Below, piece after piece: positions 24,968 to 33,102 of a DNA stretch of 64,000 bases; the stretch's first letter is position 1, and every line of letters begins with the position of its first letter. A model generated the notes under the pieces. It was given only the letters and a program-made list of their open reading frames with translations, was not told the DNA's origin and did no database searches. Source of the DNA: Rhodobacterales bacterium. GTDB lineage: Bacteria > Pseudomonadota > Alphaproteobacteria > Rhodobacterales > Rhodobacteraceae. The translations under genes were made by a program, and so were the position numbers. The stretch is from the NCBI GenBank assembly GCA_026400355.1, contig JAPLPE010000020.1:145166-209165 (forward strand). Direction: 5' to 3'.

Positions 24968-26313
24968 TTCTTTCCCGCACGTTTGCGATAGACGATGTCG
25001 AGCCAGACAGCGAGCACAAGTACCACGCCCACGACGATGTTCTGGTAGGGCGCATCCACGTTTACCATGCCCATCCCCGATTGCAGCGACTGCATGATCA
25101 GCGCGCCAAGGACCGCGCCATAGATCGTGCCGAACCCACCGGCCAGCGCGGTGCCGCCAATGACGGCCGCCGCGATCACCCGCAGTTCGTCCAGCGTCCC
25201 GATGTCAAGCGAATGGTTGGTTAGGCGGGCCGAGGCAACAGCGGCGGAAATGGCGGTCAGGACGCCCATCAGGGCAAAGACCTTGACTGTCAGCCATTTC
25301 GTGTCGATCCCCGAAAGGGCGGCCGCGTCAGGATTGCCGCCCGTGGCAAAAACATAGCGGCCGAACCGGGTCTTGTTTGCCACGACCGTCATGACAAGCG
25401 CCACGACGGCAAGCAAGATGACCGAAATCGGCAGGCCAAAGGCCTGAGTATAGCCTTCGGGCATCGTTTCACCCCGTTCAGTGAACATCTTCTGCAACCG
25501 CGCGGGGGGGATCAGATAGGCGTTGATCTGGGCGACAATTCCCATGATCATGCCGACCGAGACCAAGCTCAAGAACACTTCGGCCCATGCGGGCTTGACC
25601 TGAAACCCGTGCCCCGCCTTGGACCGGCGCGACGCCCAGATACCCCAGACGGTTAGCACCGCCACAACGGCGCCCAGGACCCACGACGCTGTGGACCCGA
25701 TAGTGCCATTGGTGCCGCCCAGCATGAGGAAGGTTGGATCGAGGGGGCCGATAGTCTGGCCGCCGACGATCTCGTAGGCGACCTTGCTCCAGACAAGCAG
25801 GCCGCCGAGGGTGACGACAAAGGACGGGATGCCCTGATAGCCAACGAGCCAGCCCTGAAAGGCACCGATGACCATACCGGTGAACATGCCGCAGATGACG
25901 GCAATCGGCATGATCAGAGGGCTGCCAAGGCCAAGGCCGAGCCAATGGGGCAGGATCTCCGTCTGCATCATCGCCATGACGCCGGAACAGAGCGCGAGAA
26001 GCGATCCTACGGCGAGGTCGATGTTCCGGGTGACGATGATGAACACCATGCCGGTCGCCATGATCGCGATAGACACGGTCTGAATGGCAAGGTTGTAGGT
26101 GTTCTGGGTCGACAGGAACTTGCCGTTGACCAGCCAGGCGAATGGGTTCCACGAGAAGGTGTCAAGCGCACGGATGCCGGTCCAGATCTGGAAGGCAAGG
26201 CTGATCAGCACGAGGACGCCCAGCATGCCCATAAGGCGCGAGTCGATTTCCATCGTGTCGAGGATGCTGCGGCGCGGCTTTTCAGCGCTACGCGATTGCG
26301 CGGTATCAGTCAT
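24964..26313 (-). CDS. xylH: Xylose ABC transporter permease
   Basis: The 449-residue polytopic protein belongs to the BPD_transp_2 (RbsC/XylH/AraH) class. It has a cytoplasmic N-terminus, [20 protein letters not shown] and [21 protein letters not shown] as family signatures, and [18 protein letters not shown] in the cytoplasmic coupling region. Ten or more hydrophobic segments and the long loop with a [16 protein letters not shown] region match the larger XylH-type subunits. It is separated from xylF by 125 bases that contain a strong hairpin. Confidence 0.94.
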   Translation of the reverse strand: MTDTAQSRSAEKPRRSILDTMEIDSRLMGMLGVLVLISLAFQIWTGIRALDTFSWNPFAWLVNGKFLSTQNTYNLAIQTVSIAIMATGMVFIIVTRNIDLAVGSLLALCSGVMAMMQTEILPHWLGLGLGSPLIMPIAVICGMFTGMVIGAFQGWLVGYQGIPSFVVTLGGLLVWSKVAYEIVGGQTIGPLDPTFLMLGGTNGTIGSTASWVLGAVVAVLTVWGIWASRRSKAGHGFQVKPAWAEVFLSLVSVGMIMGIVAQINAYLIPPARLQKMFTERGETMPEGYTQAFGLPISVILLAVVALVMTVVANKTRFGRYVFATGGNPDAAALSGIDTKWLTVKVFALMGVLTAISAAVASARLTNHSLDIGTLDELRVIAAAVIGGTALAGGFGTIYGAVLGALIMQSLQSGMGMVNVDAPYQNIVVGVVLVLAVWLDIVYRKRAGKK

Positions 26314-26390
26314 GTGAGATGCCTCTCTCCCCGGAAACTGGCCTGACGGAATCTTGATCTTCGGGGCTAGCAGCCCTCTTTGAAGGTAAA

Positions 26391-26416
26391 CCGCCCCGGA
26401 CGTGTGTCCGGGGCGG
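26391..26416. terminator. Hairpin between xylF and xylH
   Basis: CCGCCCCGGAC-GTGT-GTCCGGGGCGG is a perfect 11-bp stem with a 4-base loop, without a U tract. Directly behind the xylF stop, it is placed to stabilise xylF mRNA or partly terminate before the permease gene. Confidence 0.65.
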
Positions 26417-26438
26417 TCCGTAGTGTCAGATCGTCAGA

Positions 26439-27461
26439 TCAGGGGCAGGGAGCCACACCGGTCACGCCCTGGCAGAGCACGTCAAGCGAGATCCAGCCGG
26501 CATCCACGACCACGGACAGGTTGGCCTTGGTGATCGGCAGGGGGGCAAGCAGGATCGAGTTGACTGTGTTGCCGCCGGGGGTGGTGAAGGGCGCAGAGCC
26601 TTCCACGGCGTCAAGAGCGGTGCCCGAGGCCAGAGCCACGGCAACGGTCCCGGCCGCAGCACCCAGCGCACGGCTGTCCTTCCAGACCGAAACGGTCTGA
26701 GTGCCGAGAGCAACGCGGTTCAGAGCGGCGAGGTCGCCGTCCTGGCCCGAAACGGGGATGCCATCTAGACCGACAGCGGCGAGAGCAGCGACAACACCAC
26801 CGGCCATGCCGTCGTTCGATGCGACAACGGCGTCAACCTTGTTGTCGTTCGCGGTCAGGATCTGTTCCATGTTGCGCTGTGCGTTCGCTGGCAGCCAGCC
26901 GTCGGTGTAGGTTTCGCCGACGATGGTGATCGCGCCCGAGTCGATCGCAGCCTGCAGGATTTCCTGCTGGCCGCCACGCAGGAAGTCCGCGTTCGGGTCG
27001 GTGTTGGCACCCTTCATCATGACATAGTTGCCGGTCGGCGCAGCTTCGAGCACCGCACGGGCCTGCATCCGGCCAACTTCGACGTTGTCGAAGGTGATGT
27101 AGAAGGCATTGGGGTCCTCGATCAGACGGTCGTAGGCGATGACGGGGATACCGGCATCGGCGGCGGCCTGCATCGCCGGAGCAATGGCCTGGCTGTCCTG
27201 AGCTAGGATGATCAGCGCATCAACGCCTTGGGCGATCAGCGATTCGATGTCGGCAAGCTGCTTGGACGACGACGACTGAGCGTCAGCCGAAACATAGGCC
27301 GCACCGGCTGCGTCAAGCGCCCCAACGATGGCGGCTTCGTCCGTCTTCCAACGCTCTTCCTGGAAATTCGACCAGCTCACACCCACGGTGATGTCCTGGG
27401 CGAGTGCAGCAGAGCTGAAACCGACCGTCGCGATGACGGCGGCAACGATTGCATTGCGCAT
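26439..27461 (-). CDS. xylF: Xylose-binding periplasmic protein
   Basis: The start at 27461 is chosen because a GGGAGGA SD precedes it and it gives a signal peptide (MRNAIVAAVIATVGFSSAALA); the longer frame to 27554 would bury it. The 340-residue precursor has the XylF pattern: GVSWSNFQEERWKTDEAAI, DIESLIAQGVDALIILAQDS, PVIAYDRLIEDPNAFYITFD, and GQDGDLAALNRVALGTQTVS. It captures D-xylose in the periplasm and is first in the xylFHGBA operon. A divergent ROK regulator starts 222 bases away. Confidence 0.95.
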   Translation of the reverse strand: MRNAIVAAVIATVGFSSAALAQDITVGVSWSNFQEERWKTDEAAIVGALDAAGAAYVSADAQSSSSKQLADIESLIAQGVDALIILAQDSQAIAPAMQAAADAGIPVIAYDRLIEDPNAFYITFDNVEVGRMQARAVLEAAPTGNYVMMKGANTDPNADFLRGGQQEILQAAIDSGAITIVGETYTDGWLPANAQRNMEQILTANDNKVDAVVASNDGMAGGVVAALAAVGLDGIPVSGQDGDLAALNRVALGTQTVSVWKDSRALGAAAGTVAVALASGTALDAVEGSAPFTTPGGNTVNSILLAPLPITKANLSVVVDAGWISLDVLCQGVTGVAPCP

Positions 27462-27520
27462 ATGAGTCCTCCCTAAATACGCATACCCCCCGAAAGGGGC
27501 CGCGGGCCCTTGAGCCCGAC

Positions 27521-27576
27521 GCTGACAGGTTGCCGATATTATTTCAGTTGTCAAAATATAAATTTGTCCTGTCAGC
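27521..27576. promoter_or_regulatory. Putative ROK-regulator operator region between xylF and the regulator
   Basis: GCTGACAGG (27521-27529) and CCTGTCAGC (27568-27576) are exact inverted repeats. Between them is an A/T-rich core, ATATTATTT-CAGTTGTC-AAAATATAAAT, unlike the GC-rich surroundings. It resembles the TTATTT-N(8-9)-AAATA dyads bound by Mlc/NagC-type ROK proteins. It lies in the divergent xylF/ROK promoter region. Confidence 0.5.
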
Positions 27577-27683
27577 CCGTATTGGCCCTTTTCCTCTAGG
27601 CGGACGCAAGATTCTTAGGCAGAGTTTGAGAGATCCTGCCACCAGGACTTCGAAACAGCAGAAATAGTTCGGAATCTGAAGTT

Positions 27684-28958
27684 ATGTATGACGAAACAGT
27701 CCCGAAATCGCCCGAATCAGAGGGAGGCCCGGTCGGATGCGGGCCGATTCTGCACAGTGCCGGGAATGAGGCCAGGCCTCTCCGCCAGCAGGTGTTCGAA
27801 CATGTGCGGGCCGCGGGGCGGGCGGCACGGGCCGATGTCACGCGGGCGCTCAACATCAGCGGCGGGTCGGTCACGACGATCACGTCAGACCTGATCGCCG
27901 ACGGTTTCCTGCGCGAGGTCGAGGGGACACCGCCGCCGGGCGGTCAGGCCGGGCGCGGACGGCCCCCCGTGGCGCTCGAAGTTGTGCCCGAGGGGCGCAA
28001 TGTCATCGGGATCAAGCTGTCGGACGAACGCCATTCCGCCGTGCTGACCGATTTCGCGGGCAACATGCTGGCCGACGCAACCCTTCCCACCCCGCCAATC
28101 CGCAAGACGCTCGACCAGATCATGGACGAGATGGGCGAGCTGATCGCAACCTTGCTGACAAACGCGGGGATGACGAAATCCGATGTCGTGGCCGTGGGCA
28201 TCGGCGTGCCGGGGCTGGTGGACCATGAAACCGGGTCGATCCCCTGGTCGCCGTTGATGAGCGAGCCTGACGTGCATCTCAAACCCGCGTTCGAGGCGCG
28301 ATTTGGGATCCCCGTGCATGTGGACAACGACTCGAACGTGTTGACGCTGGCCGAGCTTTGGTTCGGCGCGGGGCGGGCCATGTCGGATTTTGCGGTGGTG
28401 ACCATCGAACAGGGCGTCGGCATGGGCATGGTGCTGGGCAACCGCTTGTTCAGGGGCACCCGGGGGATGGGGCTCGAACTCGGGCATATCAAGGTGCAGC
28501 TTGACGGCGCGCTCTGCCGCTGCGGCCAACGGGGGTGCCTTGAGGCCTACCTCGCCGACTATGCGCTGGCGCGCGAGGCCTCCACGGCCTTGGGGCGCAA
28601 CCCGCGCAACATGCAAAGCCCGCATTCCATGCTGGAAACGCTCTTTGGCGAGGCGAAGGCGGGCAATCAGGCGGCGCTGACCATCTTCCGCCGGGCGGGG
28701 CGCTATCTGTCGGTGGGGCTGGCCAATGTGATCCAGCTTTTCGACCCGGAACTCATCATCCTGTCGGGCGAACGGATGCGCTATGACTACCTCTATGCTG
28801 AGGAAGTGCTGGCCGAGATGCGGTCCCTCACCCTCTCGGACGGACGCCCCCCCTGCAAGGTCGAGATCCACGCCTGGGGCGATCTGGTCTGGGCGCAGGG
28901 GGCCACGGCGCTGGCCCTGTCGGCGGTCACGGACGCGGCGCTGGGGGGCGGGGGATAG
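27684..28958 (+). CDS. ROK-family transcriptional regulator (XylR-like)
   Basis: The 424-residue protein has an N-terminal winged helix (QQVFEHVRAAGRAARADVTR, ALNISGGSVTTITSDLIADG) and a ROK domain. The sugar-kinase-like part carries VAVGIGVPGLVDHETGSIPW, HVDNDSNVLTLAELWFGAG, and the zinc motif H-I-K...CRCGQRGCLEAY. Divergent position next to xylFHGBA makes it the likely xylose-responsive repressor or activator. An ATG at 27684 is the first in frame and lacks a strong SD; a later start would cut into the HTH. Confidence 0.92.
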   Translation: MYDETVPKSPESEGGPVGCGPILHSAGNEARPLRQQVFEHVRAAGRAARADVTRALNISGGSVTTITSDLIADGFLREVEGTPPPGGQAGRGRPPVALEVVPEGRNVIGIKLSDERHSAVLTDFAGNMLADATLPTPPIRKTLDQIMDEMGELIATLLTNAGMTKSDVVAVGIGVPGLVDHETGSIPWSPLMSEPDVHLKPAFEARFGIPVHVDNDSNVLTLAELWFGAGRAMSDFAVVTIEQGVGMGMVLGNRLFRGTRGMGLELGHIKVQLDGALCRCGQRGCLEAYLADYALAREASTALGRNPRNMQSPHSMLETLFGEAKAGNQAALTIFRRAGRYLSVGLANVIQLFDPELIILSGERMRYDYLYAEEVLAEMRSLTLSDGRPPCKVEIHAWGDLVWAQGATALALSAVTDAALGGGG

Positions 28959-28979
28959 GGTTCGCCGTCTTGCGGTCGG

Positions 28980-29340
28980 TGGCCGTTGTGCGGACAAAGC
29001 AGAGCTTTGACCTGCTTGAGCCTCCGGTTGTTTCCGGGCAGCAGATGAGCGAATCACGAAACAGAACGGTTTGCCGTCCACTCAGGGATGGATCGGCAGT
29101 GTAGGTTTCTATGCGTCTGCCACTGGCCTTTTCGACGACCCTCATGGAGGCGACGTTGTCGGTGCTGGTCGTGATATCGACATGCCTCAGCCAGACCTCT
29201 CTTGCGGTTAGAAGGATGGCCAGAAGCGCGGTCGTCGCCAGCCCTTCTCACCGTCGCTCCGATCAGATTGGCCGCCCGGTCTTTGCCACCAGCGACACCG
29301 GCACCGTGGTCGGTTGACAATCCGCGTGCGACCGTTGGCG
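28980..29340 (-). pseudogene. Decayed GNAT acetyltransferase remnant
   Basis: On the minus strand a stretch reads REVWLRHVDITTSTDNVASM followed by RVVEKASGRRIETYT. This is the end of a GNAT domain, where 'N-x-A-S-x-R-V-x-E-K' is a hallmark. The acetyl-CoA loop region upstream (29250-29400) is only recognisable in broken pieces and lacks a start. The rest of the 455-base gap between the ROK regulator and the next gene shows nothing else. Confidence 0.45.
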
Positions 29341-29413
29341 ACATGACGTGGATCATTCTGCGCAAATGGCCGACATGCAATCTTGTGGCAATTGCTCTGT
29401 TCAGAGGTGTGAG

Positions 29414-30169
29414 ATGGCAAGCATCGTGACCGTCACCGATGTTTCGGTCGAAACCATCGGCTTCTTCTGCAAAATGAGTGCGCGAAAGTCCGAGGCCTGG
29501 CGGGCCAAACGCGCCTGGTTGCGGGCGCGCTTCGCCGAGGGCCTGCAAATGCGGCTGCTGGGGGATGGCGAGAGGGGCTTTGTAGAGTTCATTCCGGGCC
29601 GCTATGCTTGGCGCGCCATCACCGGGGCCGACGATTTCGTCGTGATCCATTGCCTCTGGGTCGTCGGCAAGAGCAAGGGCAAGGGCTTTTCACGCCTGCT
29701 GCTTGACGAGGTCGAGGACTGGGCCACGCAGAACGGGTTTGGTGGCGTTGCGACGCTGACCAGCACTGGGAACTGGCTGATCTCGCCCGGTATCCTTGAA
29801 ACGCGGGGATATACGGCCGTCGATCGCACCGCGCCGGGATTTTCCCTGATGCTGCGGGCCTTCAGACCGGGTCCCGAACCCAGGCTCTGCAACGGATGGG
29901 AGGATAAGGCCCGCGCTCTTGGTCCGGGGCTTGTGGTGTTGCGCTCGGCGCAATGCCCCTATCTGGAGGACGCCGCCGACAATGCCCGAACGGCGGCCAC
30001 AAAGCTTGGTCTTCCTTTCACTGACCGGATGATCGAAACCGCCGAAGACCTGCGCAAGCTGTCACCAACACCCTATGGTGTTTTCGCGCTGGGACATGAC
30101 GGAGCGCTGATTTCCAGCACCTACTTGCTGGAGAAGGACATCATCAAGGCCGTTCAGGCGCGGTCCTGA
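29414..30169 (+). CDS. GNAT acetyltransferase with C-terminal YoaP-like domain
   Basis: ATG 29414 with upstream AGAGGTG gives 251 residues; the earlier frame start at 29348 has no ribosome site. The first 150 residues are GNAT-like: DDFVVIHCLWVVGKSKGKGF, SRLLLDEVEDWATQNGFGGV. The remaining 100 residues (LVVLRSAQCPYLEDAADNAR, LPFTDRMIETAEDLRKLSPT, YGVFALGHDGALISSTYLLE) match the YoaP-type domain found fused to GNATs. The Q-C-P-Y motif supplies a conserved cysteine. Substrate unknown. Confidence 0.78.
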   Translation: MASIVTVTDVSVETIGFFCKMSARKSEAWRAKRAWLRARFAEGLQMRLLGDGERGFVEFIPGRYAWRAITGADDFVVIHCLWVVGKSKGKGFSRLLLDEVEDWATQNGFGGVATLTSTGNWLISPGILETRGYTAVDRTAPGFSLMLRAFRPGPEPRLCNGWEDKARALGPGLVVLRSAQCPYLEDAADNARTAATKLGLPFTDRMIETAEDLRKLSPTPYGVFALGHDGALISSTYLLEKDIIKAVQARS

Positions 30170-30303
30170 GAGGCATTCCGGTGCGCGGTCCGGTTTTGTC
30201 GTCAAGTCATGCTCTTTTGCCCCGCTCCGGCGCCTGGAGGGTCCCTTCGACTCCGGTCTCGGCAGAGCATGATCGGATTTGACGCCGCCTTCGTTCCGGA
30301 ATA

Positions 30304-30318
30304 GAACATAATAGGAAC
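30304..30318. promoter_or_regulatory. LexA (SOS) box upstream of imuA
   Basis: GAAC-ATAATAG-GAAC is an exact alphaproteobacterial LexA site (GAAC-N7-GAAC, the reverse of GTTC-N7-GTTC). A third GAAC follows at 30324-30327. It lies 51 bases before the imuA ATG, where it would overlap the promoter. Confidence 0.88.
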
Positions 30319-30369
30319 ATTCTGAACCTGCGAGTCCCCGTGCAGTGCCTGCCCCATCTTCCTCCCTCC

Positions 30370-30996
30370 ATGACAGACCGGCCCGACCCGGGGGACCGTC
30401 AGGCCACCTTGGCCGAGATATTCCCAGAAACGGCGGTCGATGCGGCGGCGGTGGGCTTTGCGCTGGCGCATCTGCGGGCCGACAAGGGGCCGGTCCTGTG
30501 GATTCAGGATCGCCTGTCGCGGCGCGAAACCGGGCGGCCCTATCTGGCCGGGATGGGTGCGCCCTTCGACGTGCTCCTGCTCGAAGTGGGGCGGGCGGTC
30601 GATGTGCTCTGGGCGATGGAACAGGGATTGGGCTGTCCGGGTCTGGGCGGCGTGATCGGAGAGGTCTGGGGCGAGGCCCCGGCGCTCGACTTTACCGCGA
30701 CGAAGCGGCTGGCACTCCGGTCCGAGGCGCATGGCGTGGCGGCCTGGCTTATCCGGCGCGCGGCCCAGCCCGATCTGTCGGCGGCGCGGGAACGCTGGCG
30801 GGTGGGGTCGCTGCCCTCGCTCGCCCATCCGCTGGACAGCAGGGCCCCGGGCGATCCGCTCTGGCGGGCCGACCTGTTCCGCGCCCGCTGGCGGCAACCG
30901 GCCGGATGGGTGGCACGATATGACAAGGCGACCCATGCGCTTACCCTTGACCACGGGATCGAGAGCACGCCGGATATCCAGCGCGCCCGCGCCTGA
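30370..30996 (+). CDS. imuA: ImuA, SOS mutagenesis accessory protein
   Basis: From ATG 30370 the product is 208 residues; GTG 30340 is an alternative. The RecA/SulA-like fold is suggested by AAAVGFALAHLRADKGPVLW, LLLEVGRAVDVLWAMEQGLG and VWGEAPALDFTATKRLALRS. The C-terminal PAGWVARYDKATHALTL is typical of alphaproteobacterial ImuA. The identification rests strongly on context: LexA box upstream, imuB and dnaE2 downstream. ImuA bridges RecA, ImuB and DnaE2 in the mutasome that bypasses DNA lesions. A 27-bp repeat array starts at its stop codon. Confidence 0.88.
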   Translation: MTDRPDPGDRQATLAEIFPETAVDAAAVGFALAHLRADKGPVLWIQDRLSRRETGRPYLAGMGAPFDVLLLEVGRAVDVLWAMEQGLGCPGLGGVIGEVWGEAPALDFTATKRLALRSEAHGVAAWLIRRAAQPDLSAARERWRVGSLPSLAHPLDSRAPGDPLWRADLFRARWRQPAGWVARYDKATHALTLDHGIESTPDIQRARA

Positions 30997-31115
30997 AAGG
31001 CGCATGACTCTTCAAGTGCCTGAAAGGCGCATGACTCTTCAAGTGCCTGAAAGGCGCATGACTCTTCAAGTGCCTGAAGGGCGCAGGACTGTTCAAGTGC
31101 CTGAAGGGCGCCTCC
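30993..31115 (+). repeat. 27-bp tandem repeat array between imuA and imuB
   Basis: The unit CTGAAAGGCGCATGACTCTT + CAAGTGC is repeated three times exactly (30993-31073), a fourth time with four substitutions (31074-31100), then half a unit. Since 27 is a multiple of three, frame 2 reads a nine-residue repeat (MTLQVPERR) through all units and stops at TGA 31142-31144, overlapping the imuB ATG. The imuA stop is inside the first unit. Confidence 0.93.
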
Positions 31116-31140
31116 TCTTCCGACGACAGAGGCGCATGGC

Positions 31141-33030
31141 ATGACGGTCAAGGACAAGCTGCCCGTCCTCACCTTCCCCCGCCCCGCCCCGCCAAAGGAC
31201 GAACCTGCCGGGGACACCGCTCAGGAAACATCCGCCTGCCGGGCCGATCCTGACGATCTGGCCCGCGCCATCGTCGCCCTGCAGGCCGCGATGGAACAGG
31301 AACTTCATCGCGCAAGGCAACGCCCCCCCGCTCCGAAACCCCGGGACGAGGAGGAGAGCTTCAGCCCCGTGGGCATCCCCCGCCCCCAAACGCGCCCGCA
31401 ATGGCGCGCCGGCGCGGGCCTGCCCGGGGACGCGGCAAAGGCCGGGCGGGCGGGTGCCGCCGCAGGCGCAGTTGCCCCGCCCGGAGAGACGCGCGATCCC
31501 CTGTCGCGGCGCATCCTGTCGCTGCACCTGCCCCGCTTTGCGATGGAACGCTGGCTCCGCGCCGCAGGCCAGCGGGGCGAGGTCATCCCCGACGACCTGC
31601 CGATCGCGCTGGCCATCGAAGGCCCACACGGCCCGGTCGTCCATGCCACCAACCGCGCCGCCGAACAGGCGGGCGTTCATGCGGGCAGCCGCGTGGTCGA
31701 CATGCGCGCGCTCTGCCCCACGCTCCGCGTCGACTATGCCGATACCGGGGCCGACCGGGCGACGTTGACGCGGCTGATGCTCTGGGCGCGGCGCTGGTGC
31801 CCCTGGACGGCCCTCGACGGCGCCGCAGGCCTTGTCATGGACACGACCGGGTCCGCCCATCTCTGGGGGGGCGAGGCCGCGTTTCTGAAGGAAATCGAGG
31901 GGCGGCTGGCCGTCCTTGGCCTGACGGCGCAACTCGCCATCGCCCCCACCCATGGCGCGGCCTGGGCGCTGGCCCGCTTTGGTCCGCACCGCAGCCTCTG
32001 CCCGGCGGACACACTGGCGCTGCAGGTGGCCCCCCTGCCCGTCCGCGCCCTGCGGCTGACGGCGGATACGGTGCTCCTGCTGCAGCGGCTGGGCCTCAAG
32101 ACGGTGGGCGATCTGGCCGCCGTGCCGCGCCTCTCGCTCGCCCGGCGGTTCTCGCGGGCGGCGCTGGCGGAAAACCCGCTCCTCCGGCTCGATCAAATGA
32201 TGGGGCGGCTGGCCGAACCCGTCTCCTCGCCCGACGACCCGCCCCGCTTTGCCGTGCAGACGAAGCTCGCCGAACCGGTGCAGGACCCCACGCCATGGCT
32301 GCCCGAACTCACCGACGAACTGTGCGCGGGGCTGTCTGCGGCCGGTTTCGGCGCCCGACGGCTGACGCTCACCATCTATCGCAGCGATGGCGAGGTGGCC
32401 GCAGTCGAGGTCGCAACATCGCAGGCCAGCCGCGACGCGCGGCATCTGGCGCGGCTGTTCGACGGCAAGCTGGACCGGATGGACCCGGGGTTCGGGTTCG
32501 ACCTGATCACACTGGCGGCCAGCGTGGCCGAGAAACTCGCCACCCATCAGTCCCGGCTGGACGGAGAGGCCGGGGACGGGGCGGACCTTGCCCATCTGGT
32601 GGACCGGCTGGCGGCCCGGTTCGGCCCCCGCGCCCTGCGCCGCCCGGCCCTGCACGAAAGCCATCTGCCCGAACGGCGCGAGGACTGGGTCCCCGCCATG
32701 GCTGGCCGCCCCCCCGCCCCCCTGCCCGCCCGCACCGAACGCCCGATCCGCCTGTTCGACCCGCCCGAAGAGGTGCAGGTCATCTACGCCGTCCCCGAAG
32801 GCCCACCCGCCCAGTTCATCTGGCGCCGCCTGACCCACCGCGTCACCCGCTTTGCCGGACCCGAACGGATCGCGCCCGAATGGTGGCGCGACCGCCCCGG
32901 CACGCGGCTCCGCGACTATTACCGGATCGAGGATCACCTGGGACAGCGCTACTGGATTTTTCGCGACGGCGTGGTGGGAGACGGGCGCGGCGACACACCG
33001 CGCTGGTTCGTGCACGGGGCCTTCGGATGA
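31141..33030 (+). CDS. imuB: ImuB, Y-family polymerase-like mutasome protein
   Basis: The 629-residue protein has the ImuB core starting RRILSLHLPRFAMERWLRAA, where active Y-family polymerases carry the catalytic M-D-x-D; those acidic residues are absent, as is usual for ImuB. ATNRAAEQAGVHAGSRVVDM, the palm/finger region, and an ending DYYRIEDHLGQRYWIFRDG are conserved. ImuB is thought to bind the beta clamp and recruit DnaE2. Unusually, about 122 residues precede the core, rich in P, A, R and E, with a helical stretch LARAIVALQAAMEQELHRAR. A later start would remove this, but no better ribosome site is evident. Confidence 0.9.
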   Translation: MTVKDKLPVLTFPRPAPPKDEPAGDTAQETSACRADPDDLARAIVALQAAMEQELHRARQRPPAPKPRDEEESFSPVGIPRPQTRPQWRAGAGLPGDAAKAGRAGAAAGAVAPPGETRDPLSRRILSLHLPRFAMERWLRAAGQRGEVIPDDLPIALAIEGPHGPVVHATNRAAEQAGVHAGSRVVDMRALCPTLRVDYADTGADRATLTRLMLWARRWCPWTALDGAAGLVMDTTGSAHLWGGEAAFLKEIEGRLAVLGLTAQLAIAPTHGAAWALARFGPHRSLCPADTLALQVAPLPVRALRLTADTVLLLQRLGLKTVGDLAAVPRLSLARRFSRAALAENPLLRLDQMMGRLAEPVSSPDDPPRFAVQTKLAEPVQDPTPWLPELTDELCAGLSAAGFGARRLTLTIYRSDGEVAAVEVATSQASRDARHLARLFDGKLDRMDPGFGFDLITLAASVAEKLATHQSRLDGEAGDGADLAHLVDRLAARFGPRALRRPALHESHLPERREDWVPAMAGRPPAPLPARTERPIRLFDPPEEVQVIYAVPEGPPAQFIWRRLTHRVTRFAGPERIAPEWWRDRPGTRLRDYYRIEDHLGQRYWIFRDGVVGDGRGDTPRWFVHGAFG

Positions 33031-33058
33031 GACCGTGCGTCTGTCGGGGCCGAAGGCC

Positions 33059-33073
33059 GGGGGCAGAGCCCCC
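33059..33073. terminator. Hairpin between imuB and dnaE2
   Basis: GGGGGC-AGA-GCCCCC, nested in an outer GGCCGG...CCGGCC pair. It resembles the G/C hairpins of the dispersed intergenic family, without the GAGGTATTT core or a U tract. Confidence 0.5.
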
Positions 33074-33102
33074 AATCTCCGGCCGGGTCATGGGGCCGCC
33101 CC

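Noticed and set aside
30993..31115. CRISPR-like array
   Set aside because: Units of 27 bp are contiguous with no spacers, so it is a tandem repeat.
31093..33075. 660-codon open frame on the minus strand opposite imuB
   Set aside because: It mirrors imuB codon by codon in high-GC DNA, has no recognisable domain, and is rich in Gly/Arg/Ala as expected for a shadow frame.
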